64,000 bases of DNA from Lactobacillus xujianguonis (GCF_004009905.1 NZ_ML136877.1:3793-67792); one strand, 5' to 3'; shown: positions 1 through 9,406, numbered from the stretch's first letter. Program-made: numbers and translations. Notes: generated by a model from the sequence alone, not told the origin.

Positions 1-68
1 GTACCCTTTTTAAGTTTGAAGTTCCCTCTTCTCAGCCCAAAGCTCTCAATCTTTAAGTAATTTTCACT

Positions 69-1529
69 CTAAAACAGCTTATTGAAAAAATATATTCCTC
101 TACTTTCTTTTCTCATAATTCCTAATTTAATACATTTTTGGATATATTTTGAAGCAGTATGCGATGTTACTTTTAAATGAGTTGCTAAGGCATCTCTATT
201 AAACGAATACTTAAATTCGTACTTGTTAAAGAAATCCATAATTTTATTTACAGTAATTTGTCTAAATTCTTCACTTAATTTACTTTTATATCTAATTTCA
301 ACATCTTCAAGAAATTCTTGTGATGTCTTTTCTTTATTCTGCTCTATTTTCTTATTCTTCTTAACAAGCGTAGCCACTCCTCGATTAGGTAAAGTAACCC
401 AAAAGATAGTATCATCTGAATAAAAATCAGGTTGCTCTACAAAATTTTCATAAGATTCAAGAATTCTCTGAATCCCGCTACCACGTCTGTCCATATAATG
501 TAATCGACTAAAGAAATCAGGAATTATTTCATTTCGTCTCATCGATGGGACCTTCTTCAAATTGAGGTCCTGAATTCTACTTCCATTCATCATTCCACCT
601 GGTGACATTACCTCTATTCTGTCATCAAACATATCAACATGAACTTCAGATCCTCGAATTTGATAGTCTCTATGAATTAATGCATTAACAAGTACCTCTC
701 TCACTGCCTTGAATGGATAATCACTTCTTTCCTCACGAGTCATCCCCACAATTGTCCAAGGTTTCTTAGAATTTACTTTTACAAAAGTTTCAGCATTAGT
801 AAGTAAGGTAATTAAACTTGTATCAGAAAATTCTGCATCATCTAACGCATCCCCATCAATACTACCTTTCTGATTTCCCTTCCATCTCGTGCAAACTATC
901 TTAGATTGCTTCAAAAGCCCCTGATCACTCATTAATAATCCGGCATTAGTTATCTGCCCATCATCTGTCATGAATCCCATCGAAGTCAAATCTGTAGCAT
1001 AATTAAAGGATTCACCTGTCTTTTGTTTAAAAGTTGCAGCCATTAAAGTGAAACTAACATCAGACAAAGGGATACTTGTTGGCAAAGCATCAAAACTCTT
1101 ATTTAAGCCTCTTAACAGCAAATTATTTTGTTCAATTGAAGTAGCCTTTTCCGATCTATCACCGTGTCTAATAAAAATCTTTCTACCTTGTTGATTAACA
1201 TAATAGTAAGGATAATTGGGGCCATTCGTGACTTCCAAATCAATACATTTTTTATCAGAGTTTAAATTATTAATCTGCTCTAAGGTAAAACGTGGATATG
1301 GCTTTACATGAGCTTAGATTAGTTCTGATATTTTAGTAGAAACCGTTTGTAAATCATCTATTCCTACAAATTCATGGGTCTTATCAGTTACGCCAAAGAT
1401 AATATGACCACCTTTAGTATTAGCAAACGCAACTACTGACTTTAGCCAACTAATCGGTTTTTTGAGTTCTAACTTTTCTTTATAATCAAGATAAGTTGCC
1501 TCCATGCCTTTTACATCTTCCCAGTTCAT
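69..1529 (-). pseudogene. AlbA_2 (Schlafen-like) ATP-binding/HTH protein, interrupted by an in-frame TAA
   Basis: The minus strand holds two open stretches in the same frame: an N-terminal piece of 71 codons (1529 to 1317) and a 389-codon piece (1238 to 69). They are separated by a TAA at 1314-1316 followed by 25 sense codons. Read through the TAA, the product is about 486 residues. The N-terminus has the AlbA_2 pattern (YKEKLEL, then FANTKGGHIIFGV). The C-terminal part has the ATPase-like VREVLVNALIHRDY and GSGIQRILE segments and ends in a winged-helix-like region. Members of this family (ATP-dependent helicase/transcriptional regulator-like) are usually one chain of about this length. The ribosome site TAGGAGAG lies before the ATG at 1529. 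The TAA is either a true nonsense mutation or a sequencing error. No in-frame ATG follows the stop closely, so the large fragment is unlikely to be translated well. Confidence 0.8.
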
Positions 1530-1623
1530 TTTTCTCTCCTACAAATAGCTTTAGTTTTAGAGTTTGATTATACCATTATTTCTATTTCTTAGGCGAACAT
1601 ATGGTATATTTATCGCATATAAA

Positions 1624-1649
1624 AAGCTCGAGCATTTCTGCTCGAGCTT
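1624..1649 (-). terminator. 11-bp perfect hairpin, likely minus-strand terminator
   Basis: AAGCTCGAGCA and its exact complement flank a 4-nt loop. On the minus strand the stem is followed by TTTTTA. It would stop transcription coming from pepO before the AlbA-like gene. Confidence 0.6.
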
Positions 1650-1681
1650 ATATATCTTCCACCATTTATGGAAGAAGTAGA

Positions 1682-1732
1682 AACTAAAAAGCCGCTAAAG
1701 ACTTTGCCAGAAGTACATCCGGCTTTTTAGTT
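1682..1732. terminator. 13-bp inverted repeat with T-runs on both strands
   Basis: AACTAAAAAGCCG (1682-1694) and its exact complement (1720-1732) flank a 25-nt loop, so the hairpin could end transcription in either direction. A 20-codon plus-strand reading frame (ATG 1668, stop TAG 1728-1730) ends inside the right arm. It has no ribosome site that I can see, so I do not call it a gene. Confidence 0.5.
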
Positions 1733-1772
1733 GTTTGTCAATGGCCACCGCCCTTTTAGCGGTTCATGCATG

Positions 1773-1796
1773 AGGCTCCGCAAGGGGCCTTTTTTG
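1773..1796 (+). terminator. Plus-strand rho-independent terminator
   Basis: AGGCTCC, loop GCAA (a GNRA tetraloop), GGGGCCT, then a T-run. No plus-strand gene precedes it, so it suggests a small plus-strand RNA in the gap between the AlbA-like gene and pepO. Confidence 0.6.
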
Positions 1797-1828
1797 TTAC
1801 ATCAATATTATAGCAACTTTTACCCTAA

Positions 1829-3778
1829 TTACCAAATGTGAACCCGCTTGTCAGGATCAAGCCACATGCCATCCCCTGGCTTAACAGCAAAGGCTTCATA
1901 GAAGTCATCTTGACATTGTGATTGCACATTAGCTCTTTCTGGACCAGGAGCGTGAACGTCAACGGCAACTTGAGTCTTAATGGATTCAGTCAATTGCTTG
2001 TTAGCCCAAATTCGAGCAAAGTTTTCAAACAATTTCTTCAAATCGTCGCCTTCATCCTTAGCAGCTTGGACAGCAGCAGTCAAACCACCTTGGTCAGCGA
2101 TGTTTTCAGAAACAATTTGCTTACCGTTCAAGGTTACTGGACCATACTTGATGCCATCGAACAAGTCGATTTCTGCTTGAGTCCGTTTCTTAAATTCAGC
2201 GTAGTCGGCATCAGTCCACCAGTTAACCATGTTACCCAATTCATCGAATTGCGCACCGTTGTTGTCAAAGGCGTGAGAAACTTCGTGGGCAATAACTGTT
2301 CCGATTCCGCCGTAGTTTTCAGCACGATCTTGCTTCAAGTCATAGAATGGAGCTTGCAAAATAGCAGCTGGGAAAGTCAAATCGTTTCTTTGTGGGTCGT
2401 AACAAGCGTTAACAAGGTTCCCTGGCATGAGCCAAACGGTCCGATCAACATCCTTGTGCAACTTCTCGTAGTTGTACTTTTGACTTTCAATTGCGGCATC
2501 CCGTTCGTTGGAGTAAACAGAACCACCTTCATTAGCTGGCGTTACCTTGAAGCGGTCATAAATTGCTTCAATCTTGTCTGGATAACCAATCTTCAAGATC
2601 AAAGCCTTTAACTTCACAATCGCCTTCTTCTTAGTTGCTTCGCTAAGCCAAGTATTATCGTTGATTCTTTGTTCATAAACGCCAAGCATCTTATGAATCA
2701 TGTCTTCAACGTCCTTCTTAGCTTCTTCACCAAAGTAAGTGCGACCATAGTAAACCCCAACTGGTTCACTGAACAAGCCATTAGCTAAATGGTAAGCTTG
2801 CTTTTCTTGACTAGTCAATTCTGGTTGACCAGATAAAGCTTGGTGGAACGGAAAGGCAGCTTCACGGAAGTCTTGTGACAAGTAGCTAGCGTTACTATTA
2901 ATAAACTTCACAATCATCCAAGCCTTGATTTCTTCAAAGTTGTCAGCGTTAATAATTTCGTTAACGTGATCCAAGAAGCGTGGTTCAGTGTTGATCATTC
3001 TGTCAGGAACTTCACCGAAGCTTTCCTTCAAGAAGTAATCAATTTGGAATTCCTTAAACTTAGCTTCAAAGTCTTTAATGTCCATTGGATTGTACATTGC
3101 TGGGTAATCTGCCCATTCTTCAGCTGACTTAACCACTTTAGAAAGCTTATCATCGAATTTAAGGGCGTTTTCAGCGTATTCTTCAGCCTTGCCTTCAGCT
3201 ACACCAGCCATGGTCAAAAGCTTCACAGATTGCTTTTTAAGAACGTCTAAAAGCTTCTTAGCGCCATCAGTTTGATAAGTAGTGGTATCTGGTAAGAAGA
3301 CTGATGGACCACCGAAGTGAGTCACGTTAATCTTAGTATTCTTCATATCAGCATCAACATACATGCTAAAAGGCAAAGCAGCAATATTAGCTAAATCAGC
3401 AGCCTTCAAGTTAAAGTCATTAAAGTCACGGATACTTTCAATCGTTGCTAAATCAGCCTTAATTGGTTCAGCACCGTCAGCATCCCGCTTCTTAAAGTCG
3501 CGTACCAATTTGTAGAATTCAACGGCCTTATCCATGTCTTTGACATCTGGAACATCCTTTTTACCATCTGCAAAATCACTAAAATCTTGCATCAAGTTCT
3601 TTTCAATCTTCAAGTCAATGCCATCAAAAGAAGCAATTCTTGAACGATCAGATGGAATTTCAGTCTTTTCAAGCCATTCAGAGTTAACAGCTAAATACAA
3701 ATTGTCTTGGGGACGGGTGTTAGTATCTGGCTTTAAAATATCGCCAGCACCACCACGAACGGAAAATTGGTTCTTCAT
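1829..3778 (-). CDS. pepO: M13 family metalloendopeptidase PepO
   Basis: Cytoplasmic zinc endopeptidase of the neprilysin family that cleaves oligopeptides, part of the peptide-using system of lactobacilli. At 649 residues it has the usual PepO length and no signal peptide. The zinc motif HEVSH is at about residues 496-500 and the third ligand lies in ENIADQGG at about residue 556. The C-terminus ends VHIW, close to the conserved CxVW end of M13 enzymes. The ATG at 3778 has a strong AAAGGAGGA site. The gene is monocistronic: hairpins follow it and the MFS gene upstream is 79 bp away. Confidence 0.95.
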   Translation of the reverse strand: MKNQFSVRGGAGDILKPDTNTRPQDNLYLAVNSEWLEKTEIPSDRSRIASFDGIDLKIEKNLMQDFSDFADGKKDVPDVKDMDKAVEFYKLVRDFKKRDADGAEPIKADLATIESIRDFNDFNLKAADLANIAALPFSMYVDADMKNTKINVTHFGGPSVFLPDTTTYQTDGAKKLLDVLKKQSVKLLTMAGVAEGKAEEYAENALKFDDKLSKVVKSAEEWADYPAMYNPMDIKDFEAKFKEFQIDYFLKESFGEVPDRMINTEPRFLDHVNEIINADNFEEIKAWMIVKFINSNASYLSQDFREAAFPFHQALSGQPELTSQEKQAYHLANGLFSEPVGVYYGRTYFGEEAKKDVEDMIHKMLGVYEQRINDNTWLSEATKKKAIVKLKALILKIGYPDKIEAIYDRFKVTPANEGGSVYSNERDAAIESQKYNYEKLHKDVDRTVWLMPGNLVNACYDPQRNDLTFPAAILQAPFYDLKQDRAENYGGIGTVIAHEVSHAFDNNGAQFDELGNMVNWWTDADYAEFKKRTQAEIDLFDGIKYGPVTLNGKQIVSENIADQGGLTAAVQAAKDEGDDLKKLFENFARIWANKQLTESIKTQVAVDVHAPGPERANVQSQCQDDFYEAFAVKPGDGMWLDPDKRVHIW

Positions 3779-3857
3779 TAAGAAAAGTCCTCCTTTTTTA
3801 AATAAAAATTAAACTGTCTTAATAATATCATTAATTCACTAATTTGGCGTCACTTTC

Positions 3858-5075
3858 TTACTTATAGATCGTGATATTTTTGCGTAAGTGTACATAAGTT
3901 GGCACCATCACGATGATCATCAAGGCAATGACAATTGCGGCTACCCAGAAGAAAGGAATATAGCCGGCTTGATCAATCACTAACCCGCCAAATAAAGGTC
4001 CAAAGGCGCGGCCAATCCCACTGGCAACCATAATTGAACCCTGATATTTTCCTTTACTCGTCAATGGTGACAAGTCATTAACATAGGCCGGAATAGCTGG
4101 GAAAGCAGTGGATTCGCCTAAGGTCAAAATGGTCATCGACAAGGCAAAATGGAAGAAGTCTTTGGCAAAGACCAAGGTAATAAATGACAAGGAGAACATA
4201 CAAATGCCAAAGATGATCTGATGGAACAGATTTTTAAAAATTCGTGGAAACTTGGCTAAGATTCCCTGCATAATCACGATAATCGTGGCGTTTAAAGTCC
4301 AGAGCAAACTGTACAAGTGGAACGGAATACCTAATGAAACCATATAAACGGACAAGTTAGATTCCCAGTTCATGTACATTAACCAAGTAACAGCTAAAGT
4401 CGTAAAGAAGGTCATCGTCAAGATAAAGTTACGTTTAGGCATTGGTTCGGCCTTAACTTTGTCCCCACTCTTGGCTTTAGCAAGCCGTTCTTGGTGAAAA
4501 GTAATAATTGGACGGTAATTAAAGACGGCATTAACAAAGACCACCACAAAAAGTAGCGCCGCAATCACAAACAGCAAAGTTACCGAGTAGTCATAGAGAT
4601 AACCCACAATCAAGGTTCCAGTTACGACCCCTAAGTTCTGTGAGAAATACAGAATATTGAAGACATAGCGCCCCGGATATTTTTTCAAACTAGTGGCAAT
4701 GGAATTAATTAGTGTTCCATTCCAGCCACCTAAAAAGCCCGTGAGCGTCAGCCAAATCCAGTATTCTGGCCAACCATGAAAGGCCGCAAGTAAGAACAAA
4801 ACTAAGGCATCTAAGCCGACGCCCCACAGAATTAATGGATAAGGGTTCATCTTGTCATAAAGCCGGCCCGCAATAATTGAGCCTAAAATATTGCCGGCAC
4901 AGTTGAAGAAGAGGACAACCCCAATCATTGATAAACTAATGTGGAGCTGCTTGTTCAAATAAACTGAAGTTAACGGCCAGATAAAGCTGGCCCCAATCCA
5001 GGTAAAGAGTTCACCAACGATTAACCAGCGTAACTTGATTTCATCTCTACTATTTTCTCCGTGTGCTAATCTCAT
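3858..5075 (-). CDS. MFS transporter
   Basis: A 405-residue protein made almost wholly of hydrophobic segments, consistent with the 12 helices of a major facilitator superfamily permease. The loop between helices 2 and 3 carries GRLYDKMNP, a form of the MFS A-motif. A charged cytoplasmic loop near the middle (RLAKAKSGDKVKAEPMPKR) separates the two six-helix halves. The substrate cannot be told from sequence; drug-efflux-like members look similar. The ATG at 5075 follows AAAGGACGG. The three-copy repeat element lies upstream, between this gene and the interrupted PAS gene. Confidence 0.85.
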   Translation of the reverse strand: MRLAHGENSRDEIKLRWLIVGELFTWIGASFIWPLTSVYLNKQLHISLSMIGVVLFFNCAGNILGSIIAGRLYDKMNPYPLILWGVGLDALVLFLLAAFHGWPEYWIWLTLTGFLGGWNGTLINSIATSLKKYPGRYVFNILYFSQNLGVVTGTLIVGYLYDYSVTLLFVIAALLFVVVFVNAVFNYRPIITFHQERLAKAKSGDKVKAEPMPKRNFILTMTFFTTLAVTWLMYMNWESNLSVYMVSLGIPFHLYSLLWTLNATIIVIMQGILAKFPRIFKNLFHQIIFGICMFSLSFITLVFAKDFFHFALSMTILTLGESTAFPAIPAYVNDLSPLTSKGKYQGSIMVASGIGRAFGPLFGGLVIDQAGYIPFFWVAAIVIALMIIVMVPTYVHLRKNITIYK

Positions 5076-5132
5076 TTAATCCGTCCTTTCTGATGATTTA
5101 AATACTTCTATTCTATCTTTTATTTTTGGTTT

Positions 5133-5265
5133 TCTCCATTCCAGAATTATCGTGGTCAGAAACAGAAATAGCCGACTATAGTTACGAACATAACTTGAAT
5201 ACTTCGTATTCTAAGTTAGTTCTACACTATCTCGGCTATTTCTCGAGAAGTTTCTGACCACTCAT
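5133..5265 (-). repeat. Dispersed structured repeat, copy 1
   Basis: First of three copies (others near 15524 and 30643). Nested inverted repeats are seen: GTGGTCAGAAAC (5152-5163) with its exact complement (5250-5261), AGAAATAGCCGA (5164-5175) with its exact complement (5232-5243), and a central hairpin around 5187-5222 closed by GAATAC/GTATTC. The right end supplies the TGA stop of the minus-strand DUF438/PAS gene, so on that strand the repeat is the start of the 3' untranslated region. No transposase or clear target-site duplication is seen. Confidence 0.9.
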
Positions 5266-6581
5266 TTTTTCTGATCGTGATAACGTTTTTCAAATTGATC
5301 TTTATTCTCTAACGTCTTCTGACCCGTAATATCCTTAAAGCGGGTAATATCTTGGACTACTTCTAGGCAGCCTAGATAATTATCATCTTTATCGCGCACA
5401 GCATAAAAGCAAAGATAAATCGTTCTACCATGCACATCGACCCAAAAGTCTTCACTATCAGCTAATCCTTGATGGAAATCTTGCAAAATTTCCATTACCT
5501 TGTCAATACTGCGTGGCGGATGACATCTAATCACTGGCCGGCCGATAACACTCCGTGTCCGCGGAAAGGTTCGATCAGAATTAGAGAACCACTTAACGCG
5601 GTCATACTTATTAACAAAAGTTAAATCGATTGGCAACACGTTAAAGATTGCTGGAATTTCTTTCAAACTTAATGAACCAATTTCCAGTTTCAAGGTCATA
5701 TCGCCAACATTCTTTAAGACCAGGTCAGGACTGTTATCCTCATTACCAACTGGATAACTTTCATCCCCTCTTAAAGGTTCAACTGGCGTATCCGCATAAA
5801 CCCGATTTTCTGGTTGCCGGTAACGCTTCAAGAACTTGCGATAAGCGGATCTTGTTTCAGAATTCAACTGGCCGCCATTATTCTGTTCCCACTTAAATTC
5901 ATCGCGTTCTTCATCTGAAGGATGCCATGAAGGTGGTTGCTTGATCAAACAATAGCCGACTTCTAATTCATCCTGCTTAACCATGTACCAGTCATCTGGC
6001 GTCAAAATAATCGATAAAATTGGCAAAAAGATGGTATTTTCTTTAAAAATCATTTCCATCACTGCGCTAGCAACTTTTTCGACCTTGGCCTCAATGACAT
6101 ATTTATCAGGCAGCGGATCTTTTTCTAATAAGGCCGCTGTATTCTTCACCATGGTTCTGATCTCGTCTTCAATACCCCATAAGAATGAAGAAGTATCATC
6201 ACTGACTAAACCATATTTAACTAAGAAGTTATAAAGCGAATTTTCTTTACGCAAATAATGGTACTTGATGTTCTTTAGCTTCTTTAAATCTCGCTGCAAG
6301 CAAGCTAGCAAGACAGCGTTTTTCCCATCTTGTTGCCACTTCTTCAGATCAGGCAACAAGTGATTCTACACTAAATCCTGAATGGCATCGTTTTCTAAAT
6401 ATAAAGTGCTCAAGGGATGCCCCTCTACTTGGGCATTAGCACAACGATACTTTTTAGCAGTACTTAAGATCGCACGTTTAGTTTCAATATTATCGTCATC
6501 ATTTTCGATAAGTTGCATCGCCTGCAACATATTCTGTTGCATTTTGGCGTCAATCTTCAAATTATTCACATGCTCACCCAC
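5262..6581 (-). pseudogene. DUF438/hemerythrin-like and PAS domain sensor protein, interrupted by in-frame TAG
   Basis: Two same-frame pieces: 71 codons from GTG 6581 to TAG 6366-6368, then, after two codons (AAT CAC), an open stretch from 6359 to 5262. Together they give about 439 codons. Around the stop the protein reads GHPLSTLYLENDAIQDLV, stop, NHLLPDLKKW. This is the continuous GHPxxTxxxENxAIxxL helix of DUF438/hemerythrin-like proteins, so the stop falls inside a domain and is not a gene boundary. The C-terminal third is a PAS domain (WFSNSDRTFPRTRSVIGRP, then GCLEVVQDITRFK). The family is a heme, oxygen or redox sensor type of unknown output. The TTG codons after the stop could restart translation and give a truncated PAS protein. 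Confidence 0.8.
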
Positions 6582-6667
6582 CTGACTAAATACTCCGTTT
6601 CCATACTACAAGTATACCATTTGCCCTGTATTTATCACTATGGTTAATTCTATCGCAGAATAGAAAA

Positions 6668-6709
6668 AATCGACAATAATTTTGGCTAAAAGCTAAACTA
6701 TTGTCGATT
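6668..6709 (-). terminator. Terminator region of the P-type ATPase gene
   Basis: AATCGACAATA (6668-6678) pairs with its exact complement (6699-6709). On the minus strand the stem is followed by TTTTTTCT. Confidence 0.8.
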
Positions 6710-6728
6710 CTTAATTAATTATTATTTT

Positions 6729-9260
6729 TTACTTCTCAGCACTAGCACCATTTGCCTGAACTTTTTCAATAATCATTCTGATAATGTTCAAAACAAACAT
6801 CCAAATGATGTTATAGAGCCAAATTTCACCGATCCTGGCTAAAGAAATCTTTGGAACTAACCAGCCAAAGTAGCAGACACAAGCAGCGACAATTTGGGTA
6901 ATAACAATGGCCCAGAACAAGGCCTTAGCTGGAAATGGTCTTTCAAAGAACCACCGCGTTTGCCGAGTGACAAACAAAAGCAAGTGTCCACCAGCAACCA
7001 ATTGCAAGAACATAATTGTCTGCAATTGTGAGAAGCTCGTAACGTTAAAGAAACTGATGGAGCCTGGATTCTTAGCAGCCATAAAGCCAACTACTAACAA
7101 AAGCATTGATTGAATTACCGCAAAGACACCCAAAATTGATGAGGTAGTCAAAATCTTCTTCATTTGCCATCTAATTGGCCGCTTACTTACATAAGTATTA
7201 TCGTAAGCAATCGTCATAATTGGTAAGTCATCAAGGAGTGACATGATCACGATCATAACCGCCGTTAATGGCTGGAAGTTCAAGAAGATTGATGACAAGA
7301 CAACTAAGAACATAATGTTCATGGTCAAGGCTACCCGGTAAATGGTGTAGCTCGTAATTCTAGCAAAAATCTTTCTAGCTTCCGTAATCGCAGTTTGGAT
7401 AACTGACAAACCTGGTGAGGTCAAAATCAACGCAGCAGCACTTCTAGCAGCATCGGTGGCACCAGCAACAGCGGTCCCACAGTCAGCTTGCTTCAAAGCT
7501 GGGGCATCGTTAACCCCATCCCCGGTCATTGCCACAATATGTCCTTGCTTTTGCAAAGTCTTAACAATGGCATATTTGTGTTCTGGGAAGACCCGGGCAA
7601 AACCATCAGCATTAGCAATCAACTTCGCCAAATCATCAGGGACATTGTTGGGATCAAGGTCTTTAGGAAAGACTTCTGAAGCATTATAAATATTGGTCCC
7701 CATGCCTAACTTTTTAGCAGTTTCAATGGCAATGGCGGTATCATCCCCGGTAATCATCTTCACGCTAATTCCTTCGCGCTTACATTCATCGATCGTGGCT
7801 TTAGAATCATCCCGTGGTGGATCAAACATTGAAAGGACACCTAAGACAGTCCAGGTCTTGCCTTCATCTTTACTTTCGGCAACACCTAAGGCCCGGTAAC
7901 CCTTAGCAGCTAAGGCAGCAGTAACATCTTTAACTTTCTTTTCAACGTCCGGCGTTCCAGCCATCTGAGCAATAACTTGTGGCGCACCCTTAGCTACCCA
8001 AAGTTTTTCATTCGTATCCTTTTGGTGTAAGTGAGCTTCAATCCGTTTAGAAACTGGATCAAACGGAATAAACTTATCAACTACCCAATTTTGCAGCTGA
8101 CTTTGATCCTTTAACGCACTAATAACGGCGTTATCAATTGGGTCGTTGTCGGCTTTATTCGAAGCCAGTGATCCAATCAAAATTACTTCTTGGTCATCTT
8201 TAGCATCGATTAAGGTTGTCTCACCTAAAGTTAACTGGTTCTTAGTTAAAGTACCGGTTTTATCACTACATAAGATATCGACCCCGGCCATTTCTTCAAT
8301 GGCAGATAACTTAGAAACAATCGCCTTTTTCTTGGAAAGGTTCAAAGCCCCTAACGCTAAAGTAATTGAAAAGACGGTTGGCATCGCTACTGGAATTGAG
8401 GCGACCAGCAAAACTAAAACAAATTGCAAGATATTCAAAGCAGTATTAAGACCAAAACTGCCATGAGTTAAATCATTGTAAACTCTGAAGGCAACCATGA
8501 TTAAAGCTAAGATAACAGCAACCACAATTAAGAAGTTACCAATCTTAAACATCGCCTTTTGAGCGTGACTTTGACCACCAGCTGTAGCAACCAATTTAGC
8601 AGTTTTACCAAAGAAGGTATGTGACCCGGTTGCAATTACAACACCGGTCATTTCACCTTGTTTAACAATACTACCAGAGTAAGCCTCATCACCAATCTTC
8701 TTAGTAACTGGCAAACTTTCACCAGTTAAGGCTGCTTGGTCAATTGAAGCATAATCTCCACCAGTAAAACGTAAATCTGCTGGAACAATTTGACCTAAAC
8801 GTGTTTTAACAATATCTCCTGGTACTAATTGACTAGCCGGAATTGTCTTAAATTGGCCGTCTCGTAAGACTGTCGCATTTGGTGCCAACCCTTTCTTTAA
8901 AGCAGACAAAGCATTACTTGCCTTACGATCTTGCCACAATTCAATACATGCATTAAAGAGTAGCAAGCAAAGAATAATAATAAAATCATCCCAGTGACCA
9001 ATAATAGCAGACACAACAGCTGCTGCTTCAATCATGTAAGCAATTGGCCCAGTAAAGTCCTTTAAGAACTTAAGCCACATTGGCTCTTCTTTAGCAGTAA
9101 TGGCATTTGGACCATATTCAGCTAAACGTTTCTTGGCTTCGGCATCACTTAACCCTACTTTAGGATCAACCTGCATTTGACTCAACACATCTTTAAGATC
9201 TGCTTTTTCAAGTGATCCCTGAGCAGTAGCATTTGATACAACCTTTTTTTGCTCGCTCAT
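6729..9260 (-). CDS. Plasma-membrane proton-efflux type P-type ATPase (P3A)
   Basis: Integral membrane cation pump, 843 residues from the chosen start. Motifs in order: actuator loop TGES; phosphorylation site CSDKTGTLTKNQ with Asp at about residue 333; KGAP in the nucleotide domain; hinge MTGDGVNDAPALK; then about six C-terminal membrane helices. The compact length and helix layout fit the PMA1-like H+-ATPase group more than Ca2+ pumps, though ion choice is inferred. An upstream TTG at 9278 keeps the frame open, but GAAAGAGGGA sits properly before ATG 9260, so I use that start. An inverted repeat overlaps the promoter region. In lactobacilli such pumps may add to acid tolerance beside the F-type ATPase. 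Confidence 0.9.
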   Translation of the reverse strand: MSEQKKVVSNATAQGSLEKADLKDVLSQMQVDPKVGLSDAEAKKRLAEYGPNAITAKEEPMWLKFLKDFTGPIAYMIEAAAVVSAIIGHWDDFIIILCLLLFNACIELWQDRKASNALSALKKGLAPNATVLRDGQFKTIPASQLVPGDIVKTRLGQIVPADLRFTGGDYASIDQAALTGESLPVTKKIGDEAYSGSIVKQGEMTGVVIATGSHTFFGKTAKLVATAGGQSHAQKAMFKIGNFLIVVAVILALIMVAFRVYNDLTHGSFGLNTALNILQFVLVLLVASIPVAMPTVFSITLALGALNLSKKKAIVSKLSAIEEMAGVDILCSDKTGTLTKNQLTLGETTLIDAKDDQEVILIGSLASNKADNDPIDNAVISALKDQSQLQNWVVDKFIPFDPVSKRIEAHLHQKDTNEKLWVAKGAPQVIAQMAGTPDVEKKVKDVTAALAAKGYRALGVAESKDEGKTWTVLGVLSMFDPPRDDSKATIDECKREGISVKMITGDDTAIAIETAKKLGMGTNIYNASEVFPKDLDPNNVPDDLAKLIANADGFARVFPEHKYAIVKTLQKQGHIVAMTGDGVNDAPALKQADCGTAVAGATDAARSAAALILTSPGLSVIQTAITEARKIFARITSYTIYRVALTMNIMFLVVLSSIFLNFQPLTAVMIVIMSLLDDLPIMTIAYDNTYVSKRPIRWQMKKILTTSSILGVFAVIQSMLLLVVGFMAAKNPGSISFFNVTSFSQLQTIMFLQLVAGGHLLLFVTRQTRWFFERPFPAKALFWAIVITQIVAACVCYFGWLVPKISLARIGEIWLYNIIWMFVLNIIRMIIEKVQANGASAEK

Positions 9261-9291
9261 TTTTATCCCTCTTTCCAAGTATATAAATTTT

Positions 9292-9319
9292 ATTTACAGT
9301 TAATTTAGTACTGTAAATT
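9292..9319. promoter_or_regulatory. Operator-like inverted repeat upstream of the P-type ATPase gene
   Basis: ATTTACAGT and its exact complement ACTGTAAAT are separated by 10 bp. On the minus strand the repeat lies just before a possible -10 (TATACT) and the ribosome site, where a repressor could act. The TACAnnTGTA spacing of CopY sites is not matched. Confidence 0.5.
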
Positions 9320-9386
9320 TAAAAAAACAAGATTTAAAGCAATTTTTTAACAAAACTAAAATTTACTTAACTAAAAAATAAAAAAG

Positions 9387-9406
9387 CTAAGAAAAATATT
9401 TCTTAG
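9387..9406 (-). terminator. Terminator of the asnB/D-Asp ligase operon
   Basis: CTAAGAAA, 4-nt loop, TTTCTTAG, then a long T-run on the minus strand, right after the ATP-grasp gene. Confidence 0.75.

Noticed and set aside
1668-1730. 20-codon plus-strand frame in the structured gap
   Set aside because: No ribosome site and no toxin-like hydrophobic stretch. Kept only as a possible point in the small-RNA finding.
1922-2611. 229-codon plus-strand open frame opposite pepO
   Set aside because: Antisense shadow of a well-supported gene. It has no ribosome site and no family pattern.
5133-5265. Insertion sequence or intact MITE
   Set aside because: No transposase, and no target-site duplication I can recognise. 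The compensatory stem changes fit a functional structure better, though a mobile origin cannot be ruled out.
9292-9319. Copper-operon (CopY) box before the P-type ATPase
   Set aside because: The spacing TACA-n2-TGTA is not met, and the ATPase lacks the CPC and heavy-metal-binding motifs of copper pumps.
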